This document shows positions 17,547 to 26,305 of a stretch of 64,000 nucleotides of DNA, piece after piece. The position numbers and the translations under genes are program-made. The notes under the pieces were generated by a model. The model searched no databases, was not told where the DNA came from, and saw nothing but the letters and a program-made list of their open reading frames with translations. The stretch is taken from assembly GCA_016712595.1 (NCBI GenBank), contig JADJQT010000001.1, forward strand, positions 372,001 to 436,000, read 5' to 3'. Source of the stretch: Rhodospirillales bacterium. GTDB taxonomy: Bacteria > Pseudomonadota > Alphaproteobacteria > Rhodospirillales > Defluviicoccaceae. The first letter of the stretch is position 1. Every line of letters starts with the position of its first letter.

Positions 17547-17734
17547 CCGCGCCCATCGCGCTTCCCCAGCCGATCACCGACGCCAAACCCCTGACGAGCT
17601 GACAGCGCTCGACCTTGAGCGCGACGAGACAAACGACAGCGGGTCGCGCGCCGTTCCATCTGACCGCACGCAATGCTGCCGGTCTACCCGCCCAGCCGCG
17701 ACGGGGCGGGGCGAGGCGTCAGGTAGCGCGAAGA

Positions 17735-18139
17735 CTACTTGGGCGGTACCGGAGGCTCGGCGGCAACCGGCATCGCTCCTTCAATACGCGCCCAGCCTTG
17801 ACTTGCCATACAGCCGGAAAACTGGCGCTGGGCACTGGGCCCGCTGTGCGTGGTCTGCGTGCTGCGGTCGTACCCAGGAATCGTTGACGGGCCTCCCGGA
17901 ATTCCGGCCACGCCTCCGGCGCCGCCGAGCAGCGACTGGCTTTCGTCTTCCTGCCCGAGGGTGCTGCCGCAGAAATTGTAGGCCGAAGCGAAGTTACCGG
18001 CGGGTCCGGCGCCGATCCAATGATAGCCTTGGTTGGCCGGATTGGCGGCGGTCCAGCTCTCGTCGTGCGACTCGGCGCAGCCTGCGGTGATGAGCGCACC
18101 CAGCATCAAGGTCAGCAAAGCCCTGCGTCGTTTCAACAT
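17735..18139 (-). CDS. putative small lipoprotein of unknown function
   Basis: 134 residues from the ATG at 18139, which has GGAAC in front; a longer in-frame start at 18187 would spoil the signal. The N-terminus KRRRALLTLMLGALITAGC is a lipoprotein signal with lipobox ITAGC, and the residue after Cys is Ala, favouring the outer membrane. The mature part contains a conserved-looking core (NQGYHWIGAGPAGNFA, then YNFCGSTLG) and a Pro-rich end. Two further cysteines could form a disulfide. The function is not recognised; the opposite strand has equally long frames, so this call rests on the signal peptide. Confidence 0.55.
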   Translation of the reverse strand: MLKRRRALLTLMLGALITAGCAESHDESWTAANPANQGYHWIGAGPAGNFASAYNFCGSTLGQEDESQSLLGGAGGVAGIPGGPSTIPGYDRSTQTTHSGPSAQRQFSGCMASQGWARIEGAMPVAAEPPVPPK

Positions 18140-18374
18140 GATATCGTTCCTGAGCTGTTCCCCACGGATACCTGGATATCCCGGCAACGCCTTCCCGACT
18201 CGCCGCCCTGCGGGGATTGGAGCCGAACCGAACTCGCATGCCGAGTATGAGTCCAGGGTTTCCCTACCTCATTAAGGCCGCACGCATGGCAAAACAACGG
18301 CATTCCGCGTCGTAACGCGGATCCGCTCTGCCACGGGATAAATTTGCGGTGCGAAGAGCGCGCCGGTGGTCCGT

Positions 18375-19757
18375 TCACGTGCTCGCGTATCGGCTGGCGA
18401 TCATCGCGAATAAGGCCCGCATGCCTGTCGCCTCGCCGCCCTCCGGCCGGCCGGGTCGGTTGTCGGGATTCCACGCCATGACATCGATATGCGCCCACGG
18501 GCAGGGTGGATCAACGAACTCCTCAAGGAACAAAGCGGCGGTGATCGCGCCCGCGAACGCCAAGTCGGGTGCGTTCGTCAGGTCCGCGGTCTTGCCCTTG
18601 ATGTGGCGGCGATAAGGATGCCACAGCGGCAGGCGCCACAGCGGATCATCGCACGCCTGCCCGTGCGCGAGCAGGGACGCGGCGAGCGCGTCGTCGTTGG
18701 AGAACAGTGCCGGCAGCTCGGCGCCGAGCGCGACGCGCGCTGCGCCGGTCAACGTCGCGCAATCGATCAGCAGGGCCGGATGCTCCGAGGCTGCCTCGCT
18801 CAGCGCATCGGCGAGGATCATCCGTCCTTCCGCGTCGGTGTTGCCGATCTCGACGCTTGTGCCATGCCGTGTCCGCACCACGTCGAGCGGGCGCAGGGCG
18901 TTGCCGGAAACGCTGTTTTCGACCGCTGGAATGAGCACGCGCAGCCGGACACGAAGACCAGCCGCCATGATCATACGAGCAAGACCAAGAACGATCGCTG
19001 CGCCTCCCATGTCCTTTTTCATCAGTTTCATCGCCGAAGCCGGCTTGAGATCGAGACCGCCGCTGTCGAAACACACGCCTTTGCCAACAAGGGTCACTTT
19101 CGGCGCCGCTTCATCGCCCCAGACCAGGTCGATCAGTCGTGGGGCGCGGTCGCTCGCCCGGCCCACGGCATGAATCGCCGGATAGCCACGGGCGATCAGC
19201 GCGTCTCCGGCAATGATCGTGCAATGGGCGGCGAACCGGGTAGCGGTGTCGGCGGCGACGGCGGCGAGTTCTTCCGGGCCCATGTCGGCGGCGGGCGTAT
19301 TGATCAGGTCGCGAACAAGAAAGGTAGCCTCTATCGCCCGTTCGACGCTGCGACGATCGGCGCCCGCGGGCCAGACGAGTGAGGCGAAGTTTGAGAGGTT
19401 GCGGCGGTAGCGCTCGAACCGATAGGTGGCCAGCGCCCACGCGAAGGCGGCCTCGGTTGCGCGCTCGGGCTCCAGCGGCGGATCGATCCGCCATAATCCT
19501 CGCGGCAGTTTGTCCGGCAGGCAGGCCCAGTCCCACATCGGCGTATCGCCAATGCCAAAAAGGGCGCGCCCCACAGTTCCCTCCGAAGCTGGAACGAGGC
19601 AATAGCTGCCGGGATCGGCGATAAACCCAACCGCGCGCGCCCATCCGGCATCGGCGGGGGCGGAGGCGAAATACGGATCGAGTTCGTTCTTGTGCAGGGG
19701 TGTGATCGGCAGGCAGGCCACGCCCGGCTCTGCGATCAGGTAGTCACAACTCCCCAT
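18375..19757 (-). CDS. leucyl aminopeptidase family (M17) metallopeptidase
   Basis: 460 residues from the ATG at 19757, one base after the stop of the preceding gene. The M17 signature NTDAEGRM and the metal/catalytic segment GKGVCFDSGGLDLK are intact, giving the Lys, Asp and Glu ligands of the two-metal site. It removes N-terminal residues from peptides in the cytoplasm. The N-terminal 150 residues are divergent, as in the PepB-like branch of alphaproteobacteria. Last gene of the psd-pssA-TAXI-peptidase run. An upstream in-frame start near 19895 lies inside the neighbouring gene and is rejected. Confidence 0.9.
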   Translation of the reverse strand: MGSCDYLIAEPGVACLPITPLHKNELDPYFASAPADAGWARAVGFIADPGSYCLVPASEGTVGRALFGIGDTPMWDWACLPDKLPRGLWRIDPPLEPERATEAAFAWALATYRFERYRRNLSNFASLVWPAGADRRSVERAIEATFLVRDLINTPAADMGPEELAAVAADTATRFAAHCTIIAGDALIARGYPAIHAVGRASDRAPRLIDLVWGDEAAPKVTLVGKGVCFDSGGLDLKPASAMKLMKKDMGGAAIVLGLARMIMAAGLRVRLRVLIPAVENSVSGNALRPLDVVRTRHGTSVEIGNTDAEGRMILADALSEAASEHPALLIDCATLTGAARVALGAELPALFSNDDALAASLLAHGQACDDPLWRLPLWHPYRRHIKGKTADLTNAPDLAFAGAITAALFLEEFVDPPCPWAHIDVMAWNPDNRPGRPEGGEATGMRALFAMIASRYAST

Positions 19758-19758
19758 G

Positions 19759-20799
19759 CTATGGTTGTCCTTCCACTTTCGGTCGGGTCTCGGTTTCCTG
19801 ATAGAAGCGCTTGGCGCCCGGGTGCAGCGGTACCGAGAGGCCATCAAGCGCGGTGGTCCGCTGGATGCGCCTGGCGATCGGCGCACCGCCATCAAGTACC
19901 TTGCGGTTCTGCGGGGTCCACAGCGCTTTAGCGATGTCGTAGGCCAGATCGTCGCTCATTGAGTCTTCGACCAGAAGCTGCGCGCCGACGCCGATGGTGG
20001 GTGTTTCGGGCACGTTTTGATATGCACCGGCGGGAATGAGCATCTTGGTGAAGAACGGCTGAAGTTTGATGAGTTGCTCGGCGTCGCCGTCGGTGATCGG
20101 CAGGAGTGCGATCGCGCCGCGCTCAGCGCCATTCGCGATCGCGGCCACCGGCTGGCCTCCGACCATGAATAGCGCGTCGATGTCACCCGCCATCAGCATG
20201 TCGACCGAACGGGCGAGGTTCTCGTAGACGGGATCGATCGATTTCATGGACACCTTGACGGCTTTCAGCACCACCAGCGCCGTCGCCAGCGTTCCTGAAT
20301 TCCGTTCGCCGAGCGAGATGCGGTGATGCTTCAGTTGTTCGATGGAACCGATGCCGGCGTCCGGACGGACGACAATGTGCACTGCTTCGGTAAACAGGTT
20401 GGCGATCGCCCTGAGGCCGTTCTTCGGTGCACCGGCATAAGCGCCGTTGCCGGTTATCGCGTCATGGGCGATGTTGGCTTGGCAGAGCGCGAGGTCGACC
20501 TTGCCTTTGCTGAGATCGTTGATGTTCTCGACCGAGCCCTGCGTCGATACCGCCGCGGCAATCAGTCCAGGAACACCGCAACTGCCCCCCTGCGCGCAGG
20601 CCATTGAGCCCGGCGGTCCGGAAATGACGTTGGCGATCAGTCCGCCGACCGGGAAGTATGTGCCACCGATCGGCCCGGTACCGATCCGCACGAATCGCAC
20701 CTCCTCGGCGGCCGACGGCAGCGAGGCGGCAGCCCAGCCGAGGGCGGCGCACGCGGCGAGCAGAACGAGGCGGAGAAGGATGCCCGGCCTGCGGTTCAT
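19759..20799 (-). CDS. TAXI-family TRAP transporter solute-binding protein
   Basis: 346 residues starting MNRRPGILLRLVLLAAC, a Sec signal peptide ending around SAAEE. The mature part begins FVRIGTGPIGGTYFPVGG, the signature of TAXI (TRAP-associated extracytoplasmic immunogenic) binding proteins, and contains GELDIA-like and ISLGERNSGT segments. These periplasmic proteins deliver substrates, often dicarboxylates or amino acids such as glutamate, to a TRAP membrane permease. No permease gene is nearby, so this is an orphan here. The start overlaps the pssA stop by four bases. The frame is open far upstream (to 21984) but that part is antisense to psd/in-frame shadow of pssA. Confidence 0.88.
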   Translation of the reverse strand: MNRRPGILLRLVLLAACAALGWAAASLPSAAEEVRFVRIGTGPIGGTYFPVGGLIANVISGPPGSMACAQGGSCGVPGLIAAAVSTQGSVENINDLSKGKVDLALCQANIAHDAITGNGAYAGAPKNGLRAIANLFTEAVHIVVRPDAGIGSIEQLKHHRISLGERNSGTLATALVVLKAVKVSMKSIDPVYENLARSVDMLMAGDIDALFMVGGQPVAAIANGAERGAIALLPITDGDAEQLIKLQPFFTKMLIPAGAYQNVPETPTIGVGAQLLVEDSMSDDLAYDIAKALWTPQNRKVLDGGAPIARRIQRTTALDGLSVPLHPGAKRFYQETETRPKVEGQP

Positions 20800-21587
20800 C
20801 CGGGTGGAGATCCAGGGGCTGTTTCCGCTGACGAACGACGCAGATGGCGCATGTAAAGTCGCTGACTGAGCGGAATCGATGACAGGTAGGCGAACAGCGA
20901 TAAGGTCAGCGTCATCCACGGGGTGCTGACCAGAAGCGCGAGGTAAAGACCAACCCCCAGCATCGCCGGCAGCACGAGCCGTTGCGGAATGCGGACCTTC
21001 TTGAAGGTGAACGTCCGCACCCGGCTGACCAGGAGTAGCGCGGTGATCAGCATCACACCGCCGACGATCAGCGGGTGGCGCAGAAACTCGGCGTCGGTCT
21101 GGAACCACAGCACCATCGGCGACAGGGCGATTCCTGCCCCGGCCGGCGAAGGGACGCCGACGAAGAACGACCGACTCCACGCCGGTTGCTGCTCGTCGTC
21201 GGAATCGGTGTTGAAGCGGGCGAGGCGAAGGGCGCAACAGATGCACAGCAGCAAGACGAGCGACCAGCCAATTCTGCCGGCGTCGACCAACGCCCACAGG
21301 TAAAGGGTGAAGGCTGGAGCGACGCCGAAACACAGAAAATCCGACAGCGAATCGAGCTCGGCGCCAAAACGGGTGGCGCCTTTGAGAATCCGCGCGATTC
21401 GTCCGTCGAGGCCATCGAGGATGGCGGCAGCGAGAATCGCAAGGACCGAAAGCTCCCAACGCTCCTGTAACGAGAAGCGCAACGCGCTCAGTCCCGCGGC
21501 CAGCGCGAATAGCGTAAGCACATTCGGAATCATCCGATTGATGTGCAGGCCCTGCAGGCGTGGCTTGCGGGGTTCCGAGATTGGCAT
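20796..21587 (-). CDS. pssA: CDP-diacylglycerol-serine O-phosphatidyltransferase
   Basis: 263 residues with about seven membrane helices. It makes phosphatidylserine from CDP-diacylglycerol and serine at the inner membrane. The CDP-alcohol phosphotransferase motif is complete: DGLDGRIAR, then G and D-x3-D in FGAELDSLSD at residues about 58-82. It starts two bases after the psd stop and ends overlapping the TAXI gene. Together with psd it produces phosphatidylethanolamine, so the pair forms a biosynthetic unit. Confidence 0.95.
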   Translation of the reverse strand: MPISEPRKPRLQGLHINRMIPNVLTLFALAAGLSALRFSLQERWELSVLAILAAAILDGLDGRIARILKGATRFGAELDSLSDFLCFGVAPAFTLYLWALVDAGRIGWSLVLLLCICCALRLARFNTDSDDEQQPAWSRSFFVGVPSPAGAGIALSPMVLWFQTDAEFLRHPLIVGGVMLITALLLVSRVRTFTFKKVRIPQRLVLPAMLGVGLYLALLVSTPWMTLTLSLFAYLSSIPLSQRLYMRHLRRSSAETAPGSPPG

Positions 21588-21589
21588 GG

Positions 21590-22294
21590 TCAGCGACGCT
21601 CGCCCTGTCGCGCCGGTTCGCCGGCAAAAAGATCGGCGATGACGGTCTCACCCGCGATGCATCGCTGCCCGAGGCAGACAAGTGGCGCCACACCATCCGG
21701 TAGATAGACGTCGACGCGGCTGCCAAACCGGATGAGGCCAAACCGCTGCCCGGCACGGACCGCTTCGCCCTCACTGATCCAACTGCTGATCCGCCGGGCG
21801 ACAAGCCCGGCGATCTGAACCACGACGATCGAACCGGCTGCGCCGACGTCGATGCGAACGGCATTTCGCTCGTTGTCGTCACTCGCCTTATCGAGCGCCG
21901 CATTGAGGAACTTGCCCGGCCGGTAGCGGATCGCGGCGATCGTGCCGTCGACCGGCAGGCGGTTGATGTGGACATCAAAAACATTCAGGAACACCGAAAC
22001 GCGCGTTCGTGGCCGGTCTGCGTCGGCAAGCCCGAGGTCTTGGGGCGGCCTTGCGGCAGAGACCGACGAAACGAGGCCGTCGGCCGGGCTGACGATGAGG
22101 CCAGGGCGGTTCGGCGTCACGCGCTCGGGATCGCGGAAAAAGTAGGTGCACCACGCGGTGGCGACGAGGCCGAGCGCGCCGAGCGCGGTCGACTGAGTCA
22201 GCAAAAGCAGGCTCAGCGCGGCGAACACGCCGATAAACGGCCAGCCGGCTCGGTGGATGGAAACGCACAGGGTCTTGCTCACGGTGTCGATCAC
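21590..22294 (-). CDS. psd: phosphatidylserine decarboxylase proenzyme
   Basis: 234 residues, the short alphaproteobacterial Psd form. It decarboxylates phosphatidylserine to phosphatidylethanolamine. The self-cleavage Gly-Ser lies at residues 191-192 in LIRFGSRVDVYLP and would generate the pyruvoyl group on the alpha chain. Other conserved segments are YFFRDPER, SPADG and NVFDVHINR. A hydrophobic N-terminus anchors it in the membrane. The start codon is GTG. The gene is followed two bases later by pssA. Confidence 0.95.
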   Translation of the reverse strand: MIDTVSKTLCVSIHRAGWPFIGVFAALSLLLLTQSTALGALGLVATAWCTYFFRDPERVTPNRPGLIVSPADGLVSSVSAARPPQDLGLADADRPRTRVSVFLNVFDVHINRLPVDGTIAAIRYRPGKFLNAALDKASDDNERNAVRIDVGAAGSIVVVQIAGLVARRISSWISEGEAVRAGQRFGLIRFGSRVDVYLPDGVAPLVCLGQRCIAGETVIADLFAGEPARQGERR

Positions 22295-22379
22295 AGCGCT
22301 CGATTTACTCCGAATAAAGGCACCGTTCTCGCCGCGGCCGGATGGCTAGGAGCGGCGGCAAATGTCGCGCTTGCCGCCG

Positions 22380-23426
22380 TCAATTCTTTCGTGGCGATCG
22401 GCTGGATGGCATGTGAAAGACCTGCCCAGGATATATAAGGTCCGGATCGGCGATTTGGGTGCGGTTGGCCTCGAAGATAATCGTATAGGACGTCCCTTTG
22501 CCGTACCGGGCGCGCGCGATGCGCCAGAGGTTCTGACCAGGCTGCACGATAACCTGCTGCGGGCCGGGGCGACCCGCCTCCGCGGACGAGGCGAGCATCA
22601 GCGGCACGGCGACCCTGGCGAGGGACTCGCCGCGGTCGTTCAACTGTTCGATCGCCAGTGTGTGCAAGTCTGACCCGATGCTCCGCTGCGGAACGATGCG
22701 CCAAACGCCCGTGGTGTCGGCGGTGGCCTCTCCGGCCGTCTTGCCGTCGATGTTCAGCCGAACCCGAGCCGCCGGCGGCGCCTGGCCGCTCAGCGCGATG
22801 TGACCTTGCTCGTCGTAATCGATCGAATCGATCGACAGCGCCTGGCGGGCGAGGTTGGTGCTCGGCTTTTGCAAGACGGTGGTGGGGCCGTCTCCACGTG
22901 GTAGTCGCAGGGCAAGCGGCTGCGCCGCCGATGCCGGCCGGCCGGCAATGTCTTCTCCGGGCGCCGGAACGAGAACGAGAACGTCGTCCTGCGATCCGAT
23001 CGTTTGACCATCGGGTCGTCGCATTTCCAGATGCAGGCGGTGATCCCCCGGGGGAAGTGGAGTTTCCGGCACGAAAACCCACTCGCCGCGCCCGTCAGCG
23101 GATACCTCTCCCAGCGACGTGCCGCCGTCGTTGAGGACGACCAATGCTCCGGGTTCGGCGCGGCCGGCAATCACGGTATCGCCCTGCGGGTTAATGCGCA
23201 CGACGTCGAAGACCGGCGCAGTGTTGTCTGCGCCAACGGGAGCGGCGGGCGTGGCGGGTGTCGAGACGGACGCTGGCGGTGCGGGCGCTTCGGCCTTATC
23301 CAGCTCCCGCTGGGGCAAGAAATTAAGTCCAATGGCGATCAGCACGGCAAGGAGACCGGCCCCGGCGACCAGAGCAGGCCTAACAAACCAGCGGTGGGAG
23401 TCCGTATCGGCGACGCGCGGATCCAT
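22380..23426 (-). CDS. LysM-domain envelope protein
   Basis: 348 residues. One N-terminal membrane helix (about 15-37) is followed by a Pro/Ala-rich spacer and then two immunoglobulin-like repeats that begin VVRINPQGDTVIAGRAEPG and IDYDEQGHIALSGQAPP. The C-terminal LysM domain (about 293-342) has VQPGQNLWRIARARYG and ends at LIYPGQVFHMP. LysM binds peptidoglycan, so the protein probably spans from inner membrane to cell wall. This architecture is common next to cell-envelope genes in alphaproteobacteria, but its job is not established. mtgA lies just upstream. Confidence 0.85.
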   Translation of the reverse strand: MDPRVADTDSHRWFVRPALVAGAGLLAVLIAIGLNFLPQRELDKAEAPAPPASVSTPATPAAPVGADNTAPVFDVVRINPQGDTVIAGRAEPGALVVLNDGGTSLGEVSADGRGEWVFVPETPLPPGDHRLHLEMRRPDGQTIGSQDDVLVLVPAPGEDIAGRPASAAQPLALRLPRGDGPTTVLQKPSTNLARQALSIDSIDYDEQGHIALSGQAPPAARVRLNIDGKTAGEATADTTGVWRIVPQRSIGSDLHTLAIEQLNDRGESLARVAVPLMLASSAEAGRPGPQQVIVQPGQNLWRIARARYGKGTSYTIIFEANRTQIADPDLIYPGQVFHMPSSRSPRKN

Positions 23427-23533
23427 CTCACGAAGCTAATACGCTGTTGGGGGCGGCGCAATGTCGCTGGCGCCGATGTCCGCGCGTGCAGCGGCCCTGT
23501 CAGAGCGAGCGTCGCCGTTCTCATCGGACACGC

Positions 23534-24208
23534 TCACCGCGTGCCGCCGATACAGTCGAGAAGAGGGCCGAGCTGACCAATCCGCCGCACGATCCTCGAT
23601 GCTTGCCGGGTGACGAATGGGCTGGGGCGCGTGGGCGAAAATGCGCGTGGGTTCGGCAGGACGGCGGCGATCAGGGTTGCCTCCTGCCGATTCAGCGCCG
23701 ACGCGGGTTTGTTGAAATAATGCTGCGCCGCTGCCTCCGCGCCATAAATCCCCGGCCCCATCTCAATGACGTTCAGATAGACCTCGAGAATCCGTTGCTT
23801 GCTCCAAAGTGCTTCAATCTGTGGTGTCAGCGCCGCCTCGATGAGCTTGCGCGCAGGATCGCGGCCGGGCCACAACAGGATATTCTTCGCCGTCTGCATG
23901 GTGATCGTACTGGCACCGCGCGGTCGTTCACCGGCAAGCCAAGTCTCAAACTGGCCGCGAAGCGCGCGCGTATCGAACCCGTGGTGGCGGCAGAAAAGAT
24001 TGTCTTCACTGGCAATTACCGCGGCACGCAGATGCGGTGAGATCGCTGCCAGCGGCACAGATCGATGTTGCAGCGTCTCTCCCTCGGCGGCGCGAATCAC
24101 CATAAGCGGCGTCAACGGCGGATCGACGAAGCGGTAGACGGCGATGATTGCGGTGGGAACGACCAGCAGCACCAGCGCGATGCGCAACGCCCCTCGTGGC
24201 AGCTTCAC
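23534..24208 (-). CDS. mtgA: monofunctional peptidoglycan glycosyltransferase
   Basis: 224 residues, a GT51 transglycosylase without a penicillin-binding domain. It polymerises lipid II into glycan strands on the periplasmic face. An N-terminal membrane helix is followed by the catalytic Glu (about E68) in ASEDNLFCRHHGFD and the conserved RGASTITMQTAKN and ILEVYLNVIEMG motifs. The start codon is GTG at 24208. It is first in the minus-strand envelope cluster. Confidence 0.94.
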   Translation of the reverse strand: MKLPRGALRIALVLLVVPTAIIAVYRFVDPPLTPLMVIRAAEGETLQHRSVPLAAISPHLRAAVIASEDNLFCRHHGFDTRALRGQFETWLAGERPRGASTITMQTAKNILLWPGRDPARKLIEAALTPQIEALWSKQRILEVYLNVIEMGPGIYGAEAAAQHYFNKPASALNRQEATLIAAVLPNPRAFSPTRPSPFVTRQASRIVRRIGQLGPLLDCIGGTR

Positions 24209-24332
24209 GGTACCGCTGCGCCCGGCGATCGAGCGGGCGCGCTGCGCCGGTTATCCGGCAAACCGACAGTTTGCACCTTATTCGCCGCTCCCATTGAGGC
24301 CGGGCCCCAGTCCTTGAATGGCAAGACTGCGC

Positions 24333-24362
24333 TTGTCAATGCCTTGGAGCACGGTCTAGATT
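24333..24362 (+). promoter_or_regulatory. candidate sigma-70 promoter
   Basis: TTGTCA (24333-24338), an 18-base spacer and TAGATT (24357-24362). It points towards the small membrane-protein gene starting at 24500. The surrounding 24209-24499 has lower GC than the genes and contains no other supported feature. Confidence 0.35.
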
Positions 24363-24499
24363 ACATGAAAATGGAGGTTTCGGCGCTTGAGGGCAATAAA
24401 GTGCCATTAATTGGCGCGTTCGGGGGTGGCCGAAATCAACCGCGAGTGGTTTGGCGGCGTGCTGATCCGCCAGCCGGCAAGCTCAGCGAAGGTGGGAAA

Positions 24500-24706
24500 A
24501 TGAGCATAACGTCCAAGAAAGCAGACATCACCCACGAACTGGGAATTTCAACCCGCGGCGGGCGTAGCGCCGTCGGGCACCATTCGTCCGATCATTGGAC
24601 GATGGCGAATACGGAGCAGAACCGGCGGCGGGTCGGGATCGCGTTGTGCGTTGCCTCGGCGATGCTGACCGTAGTCTCGGCGATGTTGGTTGCTGTGCGT
24701 CTCTGA
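24500..24706 (+). CDS. small membrane protein of unknown function
   Basis: A 68-residue frame that starts at the ATG at 24500, with GGTGGG three to four bases upstream. The N-terminal 45 residues are polar with many His, Ser and Arg. The C-terminal 22 residues (VGIALCVASAMLTVVSAML) form one membrane helix that ends VAVRL. A candidate promoter lies 138 bases upstream. No family is recognised. An in-frame ATG at 24365 is possible but lies on the predicted transcription start. Confidence 0.4.
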   Translation: MSITSKKADITHELGISTRGGRSAVGHHSSDHWTMANTEQNRRRVGIALCVASAMLTVVSAMLVAVRL

Positions 24707-24891
24707 TTGGCGATGAGGACGCCGTTGGGCGAGGCCCGCGCCGGGACGGCCGCCTTATTGCCTGAATGACGAAAGCGCTGCGGCACCGCTTGTATTCGGC
24801 GGCGGCGCGGCGCCCGGTTGCGGTGACGACCCGAGAACGGGGGCTTTTGTTCGTCAAAAAAGGCGCGGTTGCAGCGCGCGGCTACGCATGC

Positions 24892-25671
24892 TCAGCGCCC
24901 TTGGAAATTGGCCTTGCGCTTTTCGCGAAAGGCGTTCAGGCCCTCCTGATAGTCGTCACTATCGTAAACAATACGGCGCAGCCCCTGGATTTGCTCGAAC
25001 AATTCCGGGGTGATCGAATGCGCGCTGGCGAGCAGGCGGATTTCCTCTTTCATGACCGAAATGCTGAGCGGCGCGTTGGCACAGATGCGTTGTGCCAGCG
25101 ATAAAACGAACGCGTCGATTTCGTCGGCCGGTATGACGTAGTTGACAATCCCGAGATTGAGCGCCTGCGACATCGGGATCGGCTGAGCCGTGAACAGCAT
25201 TTCCCGAGCAACAGGCAGCGGTACGGCATTGATCAAGGTCAATAATCCGCTGAGATTGTAGGGAATCCCGAGCTTTGCCGGGGTGATGGCGAACGTCGCG
25301 TCCGGGGTGGCGACCAGCAGGTCGCAGGACATCACCACTTCACAGGCGCCCCCCCAGACTCCGCCTTCCAGCAACGCCAGCACCGGCGCAGGAAACATCT
25401 GTATTCCGCGAGCGAGCTGGCGAAGGGAATCCCCCCAGCCGAGCGGATCACGGCCGGCATTGGGCAATTCCTCGATGTCGTGACCGGCCGACCAGACCTT
25501 GCAGCCAGACGGAGCGCGGAGAATGACCGCGCGCGCCTTGCGTGCCGCAAGGTCGTTCAGGGCCGCGATGACTTCGAGAATCAAAGCATGGCTGAGGGCA
25601 TTCCGGCGCGCGGGATTATTCAGCACAATCGTGCCGATTTCGTTCTCAAACTCGACCAAAATCAACGACAT
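24892..25671 (-). CDS. scpB: methylmalonyl-CoA decarboxylase
   Basis: 259 residues, crotonase fold. It resembles Escherichia coli ScpB (YgfG) along its length. The active-site region SAGHDIEELPNAGRDPL corresponds to the E. coli SAGHDI-ELP segment with catalytic His, and PYNLSG keeps the Tyr. The C-terminus DDYQEGLNAFREKRKANF is nearly the same as in ScpB. It converts methylmalonyl-CoA to propionyl-CoA and CO2. The ATG at 25671 follows GGAGC; a longer frame to 25746 is not homologous. Alternative call would be a generic enoyl-CoA hydratase, but the active site argues against that. PccBA, which catalyses the opposite carboxylation, is 9 kb away. Confidence 0.88.
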   Translation of the reverse strand: MSLILVEFENEIGTIVLNNPARRNALSHALILEVIAALNDLAARKARAVILRAPSGCKVWSAGHDIEELPNAGRDPLGWGDSLRQLARGIQMFPAPVLALLEGGVWGGACEVVMSCDLLVATPDATFAITPAKLGIPYNLSGLLTLINAVPLPVAREMLFTAQPIPMSQALNLGIVNYVIPADEIDAFVLSLAQRICANAPLSISVMKEEIRLLASAHSITPELFEQIQGLRRIVYDSDDYQEGLNAFREKRKANFQGR

Positions 25672-25859
25672 GGAAAGCTCCAGTGCGCGCGGACGCCGAC
25701 AGACTAGGTCGAGCGCCAAGCGATTTGGCCAATGCAGCCGCGGCACTGTAGTGCGCTCGCGCTAAGCGCGCCAGCGTCGCAACCCCGTTTACCCGATGTT
25801 AACGCCCGCTGCGATACTCCTCGCTACGCAAGGTCGGTGTGATCGCTCGGAGCTGCAGG

Positions 25860-26267
25860 ATGGATTGGAGCAAAAGCGCGCCATTTGGGGCAATCAAAGA
25901 ACGGCTCGCATGGCTGGACCAGCGTCAGACCATTTTAGCGCGGAACATCGCCAACGCCGATACGCCAGGTTACGTGCCTCATGACCTCAAGCCATTGAAC
26001 TTTCGCGAGACGCTGCGCGACCAAGTGGCGCCGGTCTCGCTCTCGGCGACCAATCCGGCGCATCTGCCGGGTCTCGTCCACCAAAAAGCGACCTTCCGCG
26101 ACGAGGTGCAGCGGGATGCTGACGACGTCTCTCCGTCGGGTAACGCTGTCGATCTCGAGCAGCAGATGGCAAAGGTCAATGAGAGCGCTGCCACGCACCG
26201 GCTAACGACGCAACTCTATCGCAAGTACCTCGACATGATTCACCTGGCAGCAACCAGCAAGAACTGA
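25860..26267 (+). CDS. flgB: flagellar basal-body rod protein FlgB
   Basis: 135 residues, proximal rod subunit. The N-terminal motif NIANADTPGY at about residues 30-40 is the rod/hook-family signature, and the C-terminal helix (VNESAATHRLTTQLYRKYLDM) completes the coiled rod fold. The ATG at 25860 has GGAG eight bases upstream; an in-frame GTG at 25839 would add seven residues. First gene of a flagellar run flgB-flgC-fliE-fliQ-fliR-flhB. Confidence 0.93.
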   Translation: MDWSKSAPFGAIKERLAWLDQRQTILARNIANADTPGYVPHDLKPLNFRETLRDQVAPVSLSATNPAHLPGLVHQKATFRDEVQRDADDVSPSGNAVDLEQQMAKVNESAATHRLTTQLYRKYLDMIHLAATSKN

Positions 26268-26305
26268 ACGAGCGCTGCAAACCGAACGATCGCGAGGAAA
26301 CGAGC

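Noticed and set aside
17308..18090. A 260-codon plus-strand frame covering the end of carbonic anhydrase and beyond
   Set aside because: It starts inside carbonic anhydrase in another frame, is rich in Arg/Ser/Pro and has no ribosome site; the minus-strand lipoprotein is the better reading.
25742..25754. GGCAC-N6-GC as a sigma-54 promoter before flgB
   Set aside because: The GG and GC are 11 bases apart, one short of the spacing RpoN needs; it is better described as the small palindrome GCACT-GT-AGTGC.
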